Source: an uncultured Bacilli bacterium (GTDB lineage Bacteria > Bacillota_I > Bacilli_A > RF39 > UBA660). Taken from it: a stretch of DNA of 64,000 bases. Of the stretch, positions 15,350 to 24,082 are shown in pieces. The stretch lies in NCBI GenBank assembly GCA_934090685.1, contig CAKOJN010000006.1:59933-123932 (forward strand), read 5' to 3'. A program made the translations under genes and the position numbers. How positions within the stretch are numbered: the stretch's first letter is position 1; each line of letters begins with the position of its first letter. A model generated the notes under the pieces. It was not told where the DNA came from, did not search any database, and was given only the letters and a program-made list of their open reading frames with translations.

Positions 15350-16477
15350 CTATTTTTTTATCTTTCTAATTTTAACTTTATAACTTGGTTTTGTATTTAC
15401 GCTACCTTTTTCTAATTCATCATAAATCATTTTACGAACAGTTTTTAATTTACGTATAGTTTTTTCATTCTCTTTAATTAATTTATATCTTTCATTTGGA
15501 TAAACATCAACTAAAGAATTATTATCTGTTGAAACATCATATCCATTAAGTACTACTTTTGGTGAAGAGATAATATACTCTTTAGTATCATCACCATCTA
15601 TTGTTACACTTTCATCTGCTTCAATATGAAAGTCATAAGAGTTAACCAATGTGTTTGGTTTTAAATAAATATTTTTACTTCTCAGTATACATGTATTTAT
15701 ACTTAATTCATTTGCTTTAATATCAGTATCACCACTAATTACATTATTTCCAACTATGATAACTTCATCACTATCAACAGTTAAATTAGAGTCAAAAGTA
15801 CAACCATCAAGTTTAACATAACCAATCATTTGATTTTGAGTACCACCTATTATTGATATAGGTTCTTTAAATTTACAACTTTCAAAACTTAATTTAGTTA
15901 TAATATTATAATGTCCAAACTCATCGCATAATATTTTACCATTAAATTCACAATTTTTAAAATTAATTACACTATCCACCACAACTGATCCATTGAATTT
16001 GCAACCATCAAAATTAATTACATGATATATACACCAATTAGACTTTGACATTGTCATACATGCATTATCAGATAATTGTTCACTTTCAAACGTACAATTA
16101 GTAAATTTAAGGCCATGAGCAATAGACAAAAATTGTGAAATACCATTCTTGAATGTACAATTTTCAAACTCAACATTAAATGTAATACAAAAATTAGGAT
16201 CAATAAATATTTTATTTTCATCTATAATTAAATCTTTTAGTTTTAATATTACTTTTTTATTTCCATTTAATCTTTTTTTTATCATATAGTAAGATGCTTC
16301 ATCTTCAATACAAAAATTTTCATACGATAAAAAGGAAAAATTATCATTATTATCCATTACTAATGTAATAGCCTCTTCATCTTCTAAGTAACTTAAATTA
16401 ATACTTGATAATATATTTTCAATTTTTTCTTTTTTAATATTATCTCTATACTTTTTAAATTCATTTATTAATCCCAT
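15350..16477 (-). CDS. Beta-helix (pentapeptide-like) cluster protein, paralog 5
   Basis: 375 residues, last of five tandem relatives. Shared layout: an acidic N-terminal region (LSYLEDEEAITLVMDNNDNF); a run of NC.F-type turns (VEFENCTFKNGISQF, NFDGCKFNG, SFESCKFKEP, KLDGCTFDS) forming a right-handed beta-helix; a conserved block IISSPKVVLNGYDVSTDNNS followed by LVDVYPNE; and a basic helical tail. There is no signal peptide, so it is cytoplasmic. An A7 run just before its stop means one extra A would add 14 residues (IEYEKKLLNEPLMK). The function is unknown; pentapeptide proteins often mimic DNA or act as scaffolds, but no such role can be shown. Confidence 0.7.
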   Translation of the reverse strand: MGLINEFKKYRDNIKKEKIENILSSINLSYLEDEEAITLVMDNNDNFSFLSYENFCIEDEASYYMIKKRLNGNKKVILKLKDLIIDENKIFIDPNFCITFNVEFENCTFKNGISQFLSIAHGLKFTNCTFESEQLSDNACMTMSKSNWCIYHVINFDGCKFNGSVVVDSVINFKNCEFNGKILCDEFGHYNIITKLSFESCKFKEPISIIGGTQNQMIGYVKLDGCTFDSNLTVDSDEVIIVGNNVISGDTDIKANELSINTCILRSKNIYLKPNTLVNSYDFHIEADESVTIDGDDTKEYIISSPKVVLNGYDVSTDNNSLVDVYPNERYKLIKENEKTIRKLKTVRKMIYDELEKGSVNTKPSYKVKIRKIKK

Positions 16478-16485
16478 AAATTCAC

Positions 16486-17562
16486 CTACTTTATATATTT
16501 TTTTATTTTTCTATTATTAAGTCTTTTTTCTAATTTTTTTCTTTCCTCTTCCATATCACGATATATTGAATCACGAATAATAGTTAATGCTTGCAATAAT
16601 CTTTTTCTCTCTAATTGTACTTCGCATTCATCAAATACAATTTCTTTATATTTTTCATTAGGATAAACATCAACTAAAGAATTATTATCAGTTGAAACAT
16701 CATGTCCATTAAGTACTACTTTTGGTGAAGAGATAAGATACTCTTTAGTATCATCACCATCTATTATTACACTTTCATCTGCTTCAATATAAGAATCAGA
16801 ATTAAATGATTTGTTTGTTTTTAAAAATATATTTTTAGATTTTAATAAACAATCTCTCATATCTAATTTCTTAGTTTTAATATTAGTATCACCACTAATT
16901 ACATTATTTCCTGATATATTAACTACATCACTTTCAATAACTAAATCAGAATCAAACTCACAATTATCAATACTAACTTTATCTAAATCATATTCAAAAT
17001 TATTAAATAGTTCTACAGACTCATTAAATTTACAATTTTTAAAATCCAATCTAAAATTCACATAATAACGTCCATAACCTTCATAAATTACTTTTCCAAT
17101 GAACTTACAATTATCAAAATTAATTTTTCCTTTTATAGACCAATCATACTTTGATATTCTTACACTATTAATATCATCTTCTTTATTTTCAAACGTGCAG
17201 TTAATAAATTCAAGTTGAGTTGATTTACTTATAAATTTAGAAATACCATTTTTAAATGTACAATTTACAAATTGAATTTTAAATCTAGATATAAAACAAA
17301 AATTATAATCAATCTTTATTATATCATCATCTATAATTTGATCTTGTATTCTAAATATTATATCTTTATCTTGATCAAATCTATCTTTTGCATTTTCATA
17401 ATATTTATCATCAATATAAAAATTCTTTTTTCTTGATAAATCAAAACCAGCAAGAGAATTTAATATTAATATAATAGTTTTTTCATCTTCAATACAACTT
17501 ATATTCATTCTTGGAAAAAAACTTTTAAGTTCATTTGATTTTTTTACTTCTTTTAATGCCAT
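16486..17562 (-). CDS. Beta-helix cluster protein, paralog 4
   Basis: 358 residues, eight bases upstream of paralog 5. N-terminus FFPRMNISCIEDEKTIILIL; NC.F turns (VNCTFKNGISKF, EFINCTFEN, NFDNCKFIG, DFKNCKFNE, SIDNCEFDS); VVNISGNNVISGDTNIKTK; the block LISSPKVVLNGHDVSTDNNS; then a coiled coil (ERKRLLQALTIIRDSIYRDM, continuing EEERKKLEKRL) ending KKYIK. The C-terminal third is nearly identical in DNA to that of paralog 5, showing recent duplication. The ribosome site is AGGTGAATTT, shared with paralog 5. Not recognised as any named family. Confidence 0.7.
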   Translation of the reverse strand: MALKEVKKSNELKSFFPRMNISCIEDEKTIILILNSLAGFDLSRKKNFYIDDKYYENAKDRFDQDKDIIFRIQDQIIDDDIIKIDYNFCFISRFKIQFVNCTFKNGISKFISKSTQLEFINCTFENKEDDINSVRISKYDWSIKGKINFDNCKFIGKVIYEGYGRYYVNFRLDFKNCKFNESVELFNNFEYDLDKVSIDNCEFDSDLVIESDVVNISGNNVISGDTNIKTKKLDMRDCLLKSKNIFLKTNKSFNSDSYIEADESVIIDGDDTKEYLISSPKVVLNGHDVSTDNNSLVDVYPNEKYKEIVFDECEVQLERKRLLQALTIIRDSIYRDMEEERKKLEKRLNNRKIKKYIK

Positions 17563-17570
17563 AAATTCAC

Positions 17571-18683
17571 CTATTTTATATACCTTTTTAATTGACTTGC
17601 ATTTAACTCTCGTTCTACTTCAATTTTTTTTCTTTCTATTTCATTATTTATTCTGTCACGAATACTTTTTAATGCAAAAAGTAACCTTTCTCTTTCAATA
17701 TGTATACTGTCATTATCATATACAATCTTTCTATACTTTTCATTCGGATAAGTATCCATCATAGAATTATTATCAGTTGTAATATCATGTCCATTATATA
17801 CTACTTTTGGTGAAGATATAACATATTTTTTAGTATCATCACCATCTATTATTACACTTTCATCTGCTTCAATATGGCAATTAGAACTATTTGACTTATC
17901 TGCTTTTACATAAACATTTCTAGTCTTTAATAAACCATCATTTAAATTTAAATTTGTTGCTTCAATATTAGTATTTCCTTTAACAATATTATTTCCAGTT
18001 AAAATAACATCATCACCTTCAACAACTAAATCAGAATCAAAAGTACAATTGTCAAGTTCAACTTCACATATCTCGCGATCTACTAAATCATCAAATAATG
18101 ATGCATCTTTATTAAATTTACAATTTCTAAACATCAATCTAGATAAAATATCATCTGGAATAGAATATGGTTCTTGCACATATTCTTCATAAATAACATC
18201 ACCATTAAATACACAATTAGTAAAATTCATTTCAGCAATGAATCTATATGGTTTCCATAAATCTAATAAGTTTTCCACTGAAAGTAGTAATTCATCTGCG
18301 AATGTACAGTCAATAAAATCAAAGTGGTAACAAAAAGAATTCAACATACTTATACCATTTTCAAATGTACAATTTACAAACTGTATTCTAAAATTACATG
18401 CTTTACCAAAATTAAATCCAATTTTAATTACATCATCATCAATAATTTGATTTTGTATTTTTATTATTGTTTCATTTTTATTACAAAAACGTTCTTCAGC
18501 ACCATTTTTATGAGCAAAAAAGTTTTTATAATTTGAAAAATCAAAGCCATCAAGAGAATTTAATGTAAATATACCAGCGTTTTCATCTTCAGCATAACTT
18601 ACATTAATTTTAGGAAAAAATTCCTTTAATTCTTTTAATTCTTTTAATTTTTTCTTTACTTCAATTCTATCTAATATTCTCAT
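17571..18683 (-). CDS. Beta-helix cluster protein, paralog 3
   Basis: 370 residues. Basic N-terminus (EVKKKLKELKELKEFFPKIN), then the acidic NVSYAEDENAGIFTL. NC.F turns include QFVNCTFENGISML, DFIDCTFADE, NFTNCVFNG, MFRNCKFNK and ELDNCTFDS. The block DLVVEGDDVILTGNNIVKGN and then NIEAT is almost the same as in paralog 2. It ends with SSPKVVYNGHDITTDNNSMM and a coiled coil (ERERLLFALKSIRDRINNEI) finishing KRYIK. It sits 12 bases downstream of paralog 2 in the same operon. Function unknown; the repeating cysteines fall inside the helix turns and are probably not metal ligands. Confidence 0.7.
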   Translation of the reverse strand: MRILDRIEVKKKLKELKELKEFFPKINVSYAEDENAGIFTLNSLDGFDFSNYKNFFAHKNGAEERFCNKNETIIKIQNQIIDDDVIKIGFNFGKACNFRIQFVNCTFENGISMLNSFCYHFDFIDCTFADELLLSVENLLDLWKPYRFIAEMNFTNCVFNGDVIYEEYVQEPYSIPDDILSRLMFRNCKFNKDASLFDDLVDREICEVELDNCTFDSDLVVEGDDVILTGNNIVKGNTNIEATNLNLNDGLLKTRNVYVKADKSNSSNCHIEADESVIIDGDDTKKYVISSPKVVYNGHDITTDNNSMMDTYPNEKYRKIVYDNDSIHIERERLLFALKSIRDRINNEIERKKIEVERELNASQLKRYIK

Positions 18684-18695
18684 TTTAAAACCACC

Positions 18696-19886
18696 CTACT
18701 TTATATATTTTCTTAATGAACTTGCTTTTAATTCTCGATCTAATTGTTGTTCTAATTCTTTCTTTTGTTTTTCTATTTCAGAAGTTATCATATCATGAAC
18801 ACTAAGTAATGCAAGTAACAATCTTTTTCTTTCAATATGTATATTATTTTTATCAATTAAAATCTTTTTATATTTTTCATTTGGATAAACATCCATCATA
18901 GAATTATTATCAGTTGTAATATCATGTCCATTATATACTACCTTTGGTGAAGATATAACACACTTTTTGGTATCATCACTATCTATTTCTACACTTTCAT
19001 CTGCTTCGATGCGTGAATTAGAATTAAATAACGAAGTTATCTTTAGATAAAGATTTTTGGTTTTTAATAAATAATTAGATATATGTAGTTTTGTTGCTTC
19101 AATATTAGTATTTCCTTTAACAATATTGTTTCCAGTTAAAATAACATCATCACCTTCAACAACTAAATTAGAATTAAAATTATTATTACCATTGAATTCT
19201 ACTTCTTCGTCTTCAACATGAACTTTATTATCAAAAGAACAATCACTTATTTCAATTCTTGATACAAATCGTAAATACTGTAGAGCCTGCTTTACTAGTG
19301 ACACATTTGATAAAAATTCACATTCTTTAAAAAGTATTTCATAGTCATTGCGATCACTCAATTTAGTCACAGTATCAAAGAATTTACAATTTATAAATTT
19401 AAGTGCACAATGTTTATCATGAAAATTATATTTTGTATAACATCCATTAATTTCATCAATCATAATACTAGTCATGTCTATACCACTAATTATAGTTTTT
19501 CCATCAAATGTACAATTGTTAAATCCAATATTACCAGTTGTCGTTATAAACTTGTTTATGCCATTTTTAAAAACACAGTTGTCAAATTGAATATTCAATT
19601 GATCTGAATTAACAAAATAAGCAGAAAGATTAAGTGTATCATCTTCAAAAGTAATTCCATCAAATTTAAGTACTACTCTTTTATTATCAAACATTTTTCT
19701 ACATAAAGAAAACATTGAATTATTATAGTCAAAATATGTTGTTTGTCCTTCTCTCATTTCTTCAGTTGGTGTATATGAATTAATTTTCAAAATAATTATT
19801 GAATCATCACTATACTCTGTTTCAACAAACGGAAAAACTTTTTTAATATTATTTTTATTGAATGGTAATAATTCTTTTAGTTTCAT
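18696..19886 (-). CDS. Beta-helix cluster protein, paralog 2
   Basis: 396 residues, the longest copy. The N-terminus FPFVETEYSDDSIIILKINS is the same fold as its neighbours. There are more turns than in the others (QFDNCVFKNGINKF, GFNNCTFDG, KFINCKFFD, LFKECEFLS, EISDCSFDN), then the VVEGDDVILTGNNIVKGN block and the SSPKVVYNGHDITTDNNSMM box. The C-terminal coiled coil (ERKRLLLALLSVHDMITSEI) ends RKYIK. The start follows AGAGGTGACAT. It follows the divergent first gene by nine bases. Confidence 0.7.
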   Translation of the reverse strand: MKLKELLPFNKNNIKKVFPFVETEYSDDSIIILKINSYTPTEEMREGQTTYFDYNNSMFSLCRKMFDNKRVVLKFDGITFEDDTLNLSAYFVNSDQLNIQFDNCVFKNGINKFITTTGNIGFNNCTFDGKTIISGIDMTSIMIDEINGCYTKYNFHDKHCALKFINCKFFDTVTKLSDRNDYEILFKECEFLSNVSLVKQALQYLRFVSRIEISDCSFDNKVHVEDEEVEFNGNNNFNSNLVVEGDDVILTGNNIVKGNTNIEATKLHISNYLLKTKNLYLKITSLFNSNSRIEADESVEIDSDDTKKCVISSPKVVYNGHDITTDNNSMMDVYPNEKYKKILIDKNNIHIERKRLLLALLSVHDMITSEIEKQKKELEQQLDRELKASSLRKYIK

Positions 19887-19895
19887 ATGTCACCT

Positions 19896-20684
19896 CTATT
19901 CTATTTTCATTACTTTTTCTTTCTCTACCGGATAAACACCTATAGTAGAATTACTTTCATTTATTATTTTATTTCCATTATATGTTACGTTTTGTGAATC
20001 TATTGTTACTTCACTATTTACTGGATTATTAAATTCAACAATTTGTCCACATAACCATATATATGAACAATTACTATCAACAATAAATTTAATATTCTTT
20101 CCTTTTATAGGTGTTTTATAACCATCACCAATTGTATTATTAACATGTATATTAATATCACTCTTAGAATTAATACCACAGTCTAACTGTAATGATGCAG
20201 TATATGTACTAAGAGTTCCTCCAATTTGAAAATTATTTTTTATTGTCATAACAACTTTTTCACCAGAAATAAATAAGTCTCCTTTAAACTCACAATTATC
20301 AAAAGTTACATCAAGTGGATTATTATTAAAATTAAACAAACTACTTGTTTGAAAAATACAATCTTTATAAATTAATTGTTTACGTAAATAAAATGCATAC
20401 ACATCACAAAAAGTTATAAATGGTACATTAAATGATATACCTCTATATTCTATTATTATATCTCTATTGCCTAAAGGTACAATTAGACAATCAATTATTT
20501 TATTAATATATTCACCGAGCATAATCTTATTAACTATTTCAAGATTATTTATTTTATAAATAACCAAAGTAATATGTGTATAATCAGTTTCAAAAAATGA
20601 CTCTATTCCATATTCTTTATTAAAATTATCTAATCTTTTTCGTTGCTCTTTTTTTAACTTTTTTACCTTATATTCTTCAAACAT
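19896..20684 (-). CDS. Beta-helix cluster protein, paralog 1 (short, divergent)
   Basis: 262 residues, first gene of the operon. It keeps the N-terminal acidic region (IESFFETDYTHITLVIYKIN), a few turns (YKDCIFQ, TFDNCEFKGDLFIS) and the end block (QNVTYNGNKIINESNSTIGV, then YPVEKEK). It lacks the long C-terminal coiled coil and the DGDDTKEY segment of the four later copies. The family's layout is thus conserved while its tail is optional. Own promoter at 20708-20716. Confidence 0.65.
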   Translation of the reverse strand: MFEEYKVKKLKKEQRKRLDNFNKEYGIESFFETDYTHITLVIYKINNLEIVNKIMLGEYINKIIDCLIVPLGNRDIIIEYRGISFNVPFITFCDVYAFYLRKQLIYKDCIFQTSSLFNFNNNPLDVTFDNCEFKGDLFISGEKVVMTIKNNFQIGGTLSTYTASLQLDCGINSKSDINIHVNNTIGDGYKTPIKGKNIKFIVDSNCSYIWLCGQIVEFNNPVNSEVTIDSQNVTYNGNKIINESNSTIGVYPVEKEKVMKIE

Positions 20685-20707
20685 AATCCCTCACATAATT
20701 GCTCTTT

Positions 20708-20716
20708 ATTATAACA
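20708..20716 (-). promoter_or_regulatory. Promoter of the beta-helix cluster
   Basis: Minus-strand TGTTATAAT (extended -10) lies 24 bases before the first start codon, just after the terminator of the DUF1003 gene. The cluster is therefore a separate unit. Confidence 0.55.
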
Positions 20717-20731
20717 CAAACAAAATAAAAA

Positions 20732-20749
20732 AAGTAGTTTTATCTACTT
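20732..20749 (-). terminator. Terminator of the DUF1003 gene
   Basis: Minus-strand AAGTAG, loop ATAAAA, CTACTT, then TTTTTTT. The TAG stop is inside the 5' arm. Confidence 0.75.
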
Positions 20750-21262
20750 CTTATCTTCTGTTTCATTCAACATTTTTAATATTTTATTTTGATTAGCTGC
20801 AAGTTTAGTCATTTGATCATGCAACTCTTCTAAAATTAATTCACTTTTTAAATCAGTTTTATAATCATTCTTACCTCTTAAAGTATCCTTTTTAGCTGCT
20901 CTATTTTGACTCATCATTATTATTGGTGCTTGTAAGGCAGCTACACACGATAAGAATAAATTAAGTAATATAAATGGATATGGATCAAATGCATTCACTG
21001 CTAGTAAATAATTAATAATCATCCAAGATATTAATATAATTACAAAAATAATTATAAATGACCAACTACCTGCTACTTCAGTTATTTTATCAGCTAGCTT
21101 ATCACTCCATGTTTCATTTTCTTCTGCTTGCTTATCAACATCAATCGCAATTGGCTCATTAAATAATATTTCCATTAATTGTTCTTCATCTTCATTTTCA
21201 AGTTCTTTGTTCTTTAAAAGCATTTTTACTATATCTTTTTTTGTTTTACTTTGTTTTTCCAT
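20744..21262 (-). CDS. DUF1003 membrane protein
   Basis: 172 residues. The DUF1003 signature is clear: ITEVAGSWSFIIIFVIILIS (first membrane helix), FDPYPFILLNLFLSCVAALQ (second helix) and APIIMMSQNRAAKKD. A charged C-terminal cytoplasmic helix follows (ELILEELHDQMTKLAANQNK). Proteins of this family are of unknown function, sometimes near cation transporters; here a CDF transporter is the next gene upstream. The start follows AATAGAGGTGTAAC. Confidence 0.9.
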   Translation of the reverse strand: MEKQSKTKKDIVKMLLKNKELENEDEEQLMEILFNEPIAIDVDKQAEENETWSDKLADKITEVAGSWSFIIIFVIILISWMIINYLLAVNAFDPYPFILLNLFLSCVAALQAPIIMMSQNRAAKKDTLRGKNDYKTDLKSELILEELHDQMTKLAANQNKILKMLNETEDKK

Positions 21263-21316
21263 GTTACACCTCTATTATTAATATATAACAAATAGATTGT
21301 AAAGTAAATATCTTAT

Positions 21317-22177
21317 TTACATTGGATTAACATGTATCACAACTAAGTATATTTCTTCTACTTCATCAATTATCTTTTCTTCTAAGTTATTAGCAATTTC
21401 ATGACTATCAAATGTAGACATATTACCATCAACATAAATAGTAAATGATATTTGATATCTATATCCTACTGGTGTTGAATTAAAATGTATTATTTTTTTA
21501 ACTTGTTTTTCTTCTTTAATAATATCTAATACTTTATTTTTAGTTTCTAAAGAAATAGATTTATCCATTAATACATTATAACTTTCAATAAATAATTTTA
21601 TTGCTGTATACATTATCCATAATGAAATAATACTACCCACAATACCATCTAAAAAGAATATGTTATATGATGATAATATACAAGATATTAAGTTAAGGCT
21701 TGTAATGATAGTATCATTAAAATGATCTTTTGAATTAGCAAGTATTAATAAATTATTATGTTTTTTATACAGTTTATTTGTGTATAAATATAATGAAAAT
21801 TTAACTATTATAGTTACAATACATACTACGATTAACCAAATTGAAAAAGTATATTCACTTCCATAAAATATTGATTTTAATGAATCTTTTAATACAAGAA
21901 CTGCCATTAATATCATTGAAATACTTATTAACATAGAATAAATATATTCAGCTTTACCATGTCCTAGATTATGATCATCATCTGCTTTTTTACTTGATAT
22001 TTTATTGCCAATATAAGTCATAAGAGATGAAAATATATCACCTGCGCTATTAAAAGCATCTGCTATCATTGCTTGACTTCCACTTAAAAAGGCCACTATT
22101 CCTTTAATAATAAGCAAAAACAAATTACCGATTATTCCTAGTACACTTGCAATTTTGGTACTTTTAAATCTGTTCAT
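21317..22177 (-). CDS. Cation diffusion facilitator (Mn/Zn/Fe efflux)
   Basis: 286 residues, six membrane helices. Metal site A is in helix 2 (MIADAFNSAGDIFSS) with its partner SKDHFNDT in helix 5. HNLGHGKAEY marks the loop typical of CDF transporters. The C-terminal cytoplasmic domain (IIHFNSTPVGYRYQISFTIY ... DSHEIANNLEEKI) is the usual ferredoxin-like dimer domain. The DxxNxxxD form of site A is more common in manganese/iron members than in zinc members (family knowledge). Exports metal ions in exchange for protons. Start follows GGAGGAATT. Confidence 0.92.
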   Translation of the reverse strand: MNRFKSTKIASVLGIIGNLFLLIIKGIVAFLSGSQAMIADAFNSAGDIFSSLMTYIGNKISSKKADDDHNLGHGKAEYIYSMLISISMILMAVLVLKDSLKSIFYGSEYTFSIWLIVVCIVTIIVKFSLYLYTNKLYKKHNNLLILANSKDHFNDTIITSLNLISCILSSYNIFFLDGIVGSIISLWIMYTAIKLFIESYNVLMDKSISLETKNKVLDIIKEEKQVKKIIHFNSTPVGYRYQISFTIYVDGNMSTFDSHEIANNLEEKIIDEVEEIYLVVIHVNPM

Positions 22178-22194
22178 AATTCCTCCATAATATT

Positions 22195-23400
22195 TTATTC
22201 AAAATATTTAATAGTGAATACAGTTCCTATCTTACTAGAACTTTTAACACTTATACTACCATTATCTTTTTCTATTATTGACTTAGCAAGAGCAAGTCCT
22301 ATACCTACACTATCTTTACTTGAATTCTCTCCTTTATAAAATCTTTCAAATATATAAGGTAAATCATGTTCACTTATTCCAGAACCATTATCTCTAATAA
22401 CTATTCTTGAATACACTTTATTTTTAGTGTAATTGATTTCAACTATTCCACCTTCACTACTATGTTCAATTGAATTTTTAAGTATATTACCAATCGCTTC
22501 AATTTGCCACATTTCATCACATATTAATGTTGATGAGTTATCCCCACTTATTTTAACACTAACATTTTTTAAATCACTTAATGCATTTACTTTATCATAT
22601 GCAGAATATATAATATCATGAAGTTTAACTTCTTTTTTACTAAACTTAACTACATTCGCATCAAACTTAGATAATTTAAGTAAATTTTGAACTAAGAAAT
22701 TCATATTGATTATTTCTCTTTTAATACCAATCAAAAATTTATTTCTAGTACTCTTATCCATATTTGGACTTTCAAGTATATTATCTATCATAATAGTAAT
22801 ACTTGTAAGAGGAGTTTTTAATTGATGTGATATATCACTCAATGAATCTTTTAATTTAATTTTATCCTTTAATGAATTATCACTTTCACTTCTAAGCATT
22901 ATAGTAAACTTATATATTTCACTTTTTAATGAAGATAATTCATCTTCATTATAATTTTCAATTTCTAATTTATAATTTCTATTATTTATTTTAGATATTA
23001 GTTGTACTATATCATCAATTTTCTTTCTACTTTTAACATTATTATATAGAAAGTATCCACTAGTTATTAATATTATAATTATGATTAATGCAATGTCAGT
23101 TATTAAATATTTCATAAATAGTGTATCATTCTTATTAATAGAAGAGTTATTTTCATCAATACCATATTTTTCTAATATATTTGAATCATTAGAATTGCTG
23201 TTTAATAAAGAAATGATTTCATCTTCACTAACATCAGGATACTTTGATAACACTTCATTAACAATAGAATTTATTTTACTATTATATTCTTTAACATAAG
23301 ATTTATATTGATAAGTTAAACTAAAAAAGAATAATACTACTGTTAATAGTATTATCACTAAAGAAAATATAATTGATTTTTTATCATATTTTTTATTCAT
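22195..23400 (-). CDS. Sensor histidine kinase
   Basis: 401 residues. There are two membrane helices (about 9-28 and 95-117) around a 65-residue external segment, then a HAMP-like linker. The phosphoacceptor box is SHQLKTPLTS (His near residue 189), and the ATP-binding domain has N (LKNSIEHSS), G1 (DNGSGI), F (FERFYKG) and G2 (GIGLALAKSI) boxes. It overlaps the regulator gene by eight bases. The next operon encodes an ABC transporter of MacB/FtsX type, so this pair may sense cell-envelope stress or peptides; the link is inference from position. Confidence 0.93.
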   Translation of the reverse strand: MNKKYDKKSIIFSLVIILLTVVLFFFSLTYQYKSYVKEYNSKINSIVNEVLSKYPDVSEDEIISLLNSNSNDSNILEKYGIDENNSSINKNDTLFMKYLITDIALIIIIILITSGYFLYNNVKSRKKIDDIVQLISKINNRNYKLEIENYNEDELSSLKSEIYKFTIMLRSESDNSLKDKIKLKDSLSDISHQLKTPLTSITIMIDNILESPNMDKSTRNKFLIGIKREIINMNFLVQNLLKLSKFDANVVKFSKKEVKLHDIIYSAYDKVNALSDLKNVSVKISGDNSSTLICDEMWQIEAIGNILKNSIEHSSEGGIVEINYTKNKVYSRIVIRDNGSGISEHDLPYIFERFYKGENSSKDSVGIGLALAKSIIEKDNGSISVKSSSKIGTVFTIKYFE

Positions 23401-24031
23401 CCACTCTATACCCTAATCCTTTAATAGTGACAATTATATCACTACCTAATTTTTCTCTTATTCTTTTCATATAAACAGTGACCGTGTTATCATTAACATC
23501 ATTTCCTGTCCATTCCCAAATACTTTCAATTATCTTATCTCTGCTTACTACTTTGTTAATATTATTAAACAATAAATTTAATATTTTTAATTCTAAACTA
23601 GTAAGATTAACCACTTTATCATTTTTATAAACTATCATTTTATTTATATCAAAAGTAATATCTTTTACTTTGATAATTTTTTTATTTAATATTCTATTTA
23701 ATCTAGCAATTAGTTCTAAAGTTCTAAATGGTTTAGTTATATAATCACTTGCACCCATCTCGAATGCTTTAACTATATCTTCTTCAGCATCATTAGCAGT
23801 TAAAAATATAGTTGGTATATCTTTAATCATAATGTGATGCTTATATAAATCAAATCCATTACCATCAGGTAAAGTCACATCAAGTATCACAGCATCTACT
23901 TTATTATAATCTAAATACTCTATAGTGTCATTAATACTTGATTTACTTACTAAATCTATATTATTTTCACTAAAAGAGTACTCAAGGCTTTCTCTTATAT
24001 TTGAATTGTCCTCTACCAATAATACTTTCAT
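23393..24031 (-). CDS. OmpR-family response regulator
   Basis: 212 residues. Receiver domain with acidic pair E7-D8, phosphoacceptor Asp51 (VILDVTLPDG), Thr (FLTAND) and Lys (ITKPF). C-terminal winged helix with the alpha loop (TSLELKILNLLFNNINKVVS) and the recognition helix (NTVTVYMKRIREKLG). Co-transcribed with and overlapping the kinase gene. It starts at 24031 after AAGAAAGGATTTAT, 49 bases downstream of the permease stop, with a terminator between. Confidence 0.95.
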   Translation of the reverse strand: MKVLLVEDNSNIRESLEYSFSENNIDLVSKSSINDTIEYLDYNKVDAVILDVTLPDGNGFDLYKHHIMIKDIPTIFLTANDAEEDIVKAFEMGASDYITKPFRTLELIARLNRILNKKIIKVKDITFDINKMIVYKNDKVVNLTSLELKILNLLFNNINKVVSRDKIIESIWEWTGNDVNDNTVTVYMKRIREKLGSDIIVTIKGLGYRVDE

Positions 24032-24064
24032 ATAAATCCTTTCTTAATAATTATAACACAATAA

Positions 24065-24082
24065 AAGGACGATTAGGTCCTT
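24065..24082 (-). terminator. Terminator of the ABC transporter operon
   Basis: Minus-strand AAGGAC, loop CTAATC, GTCCTT, then TTATT, overlapping the permease stop codon. Confidence 0.6.

Noticed and set aside
18690..18720. Functional frameshift between beta-helix paralogs 2 and 3
   Set aside because: Each has its own ribosome site and start; the short gap is a normal operon junction.
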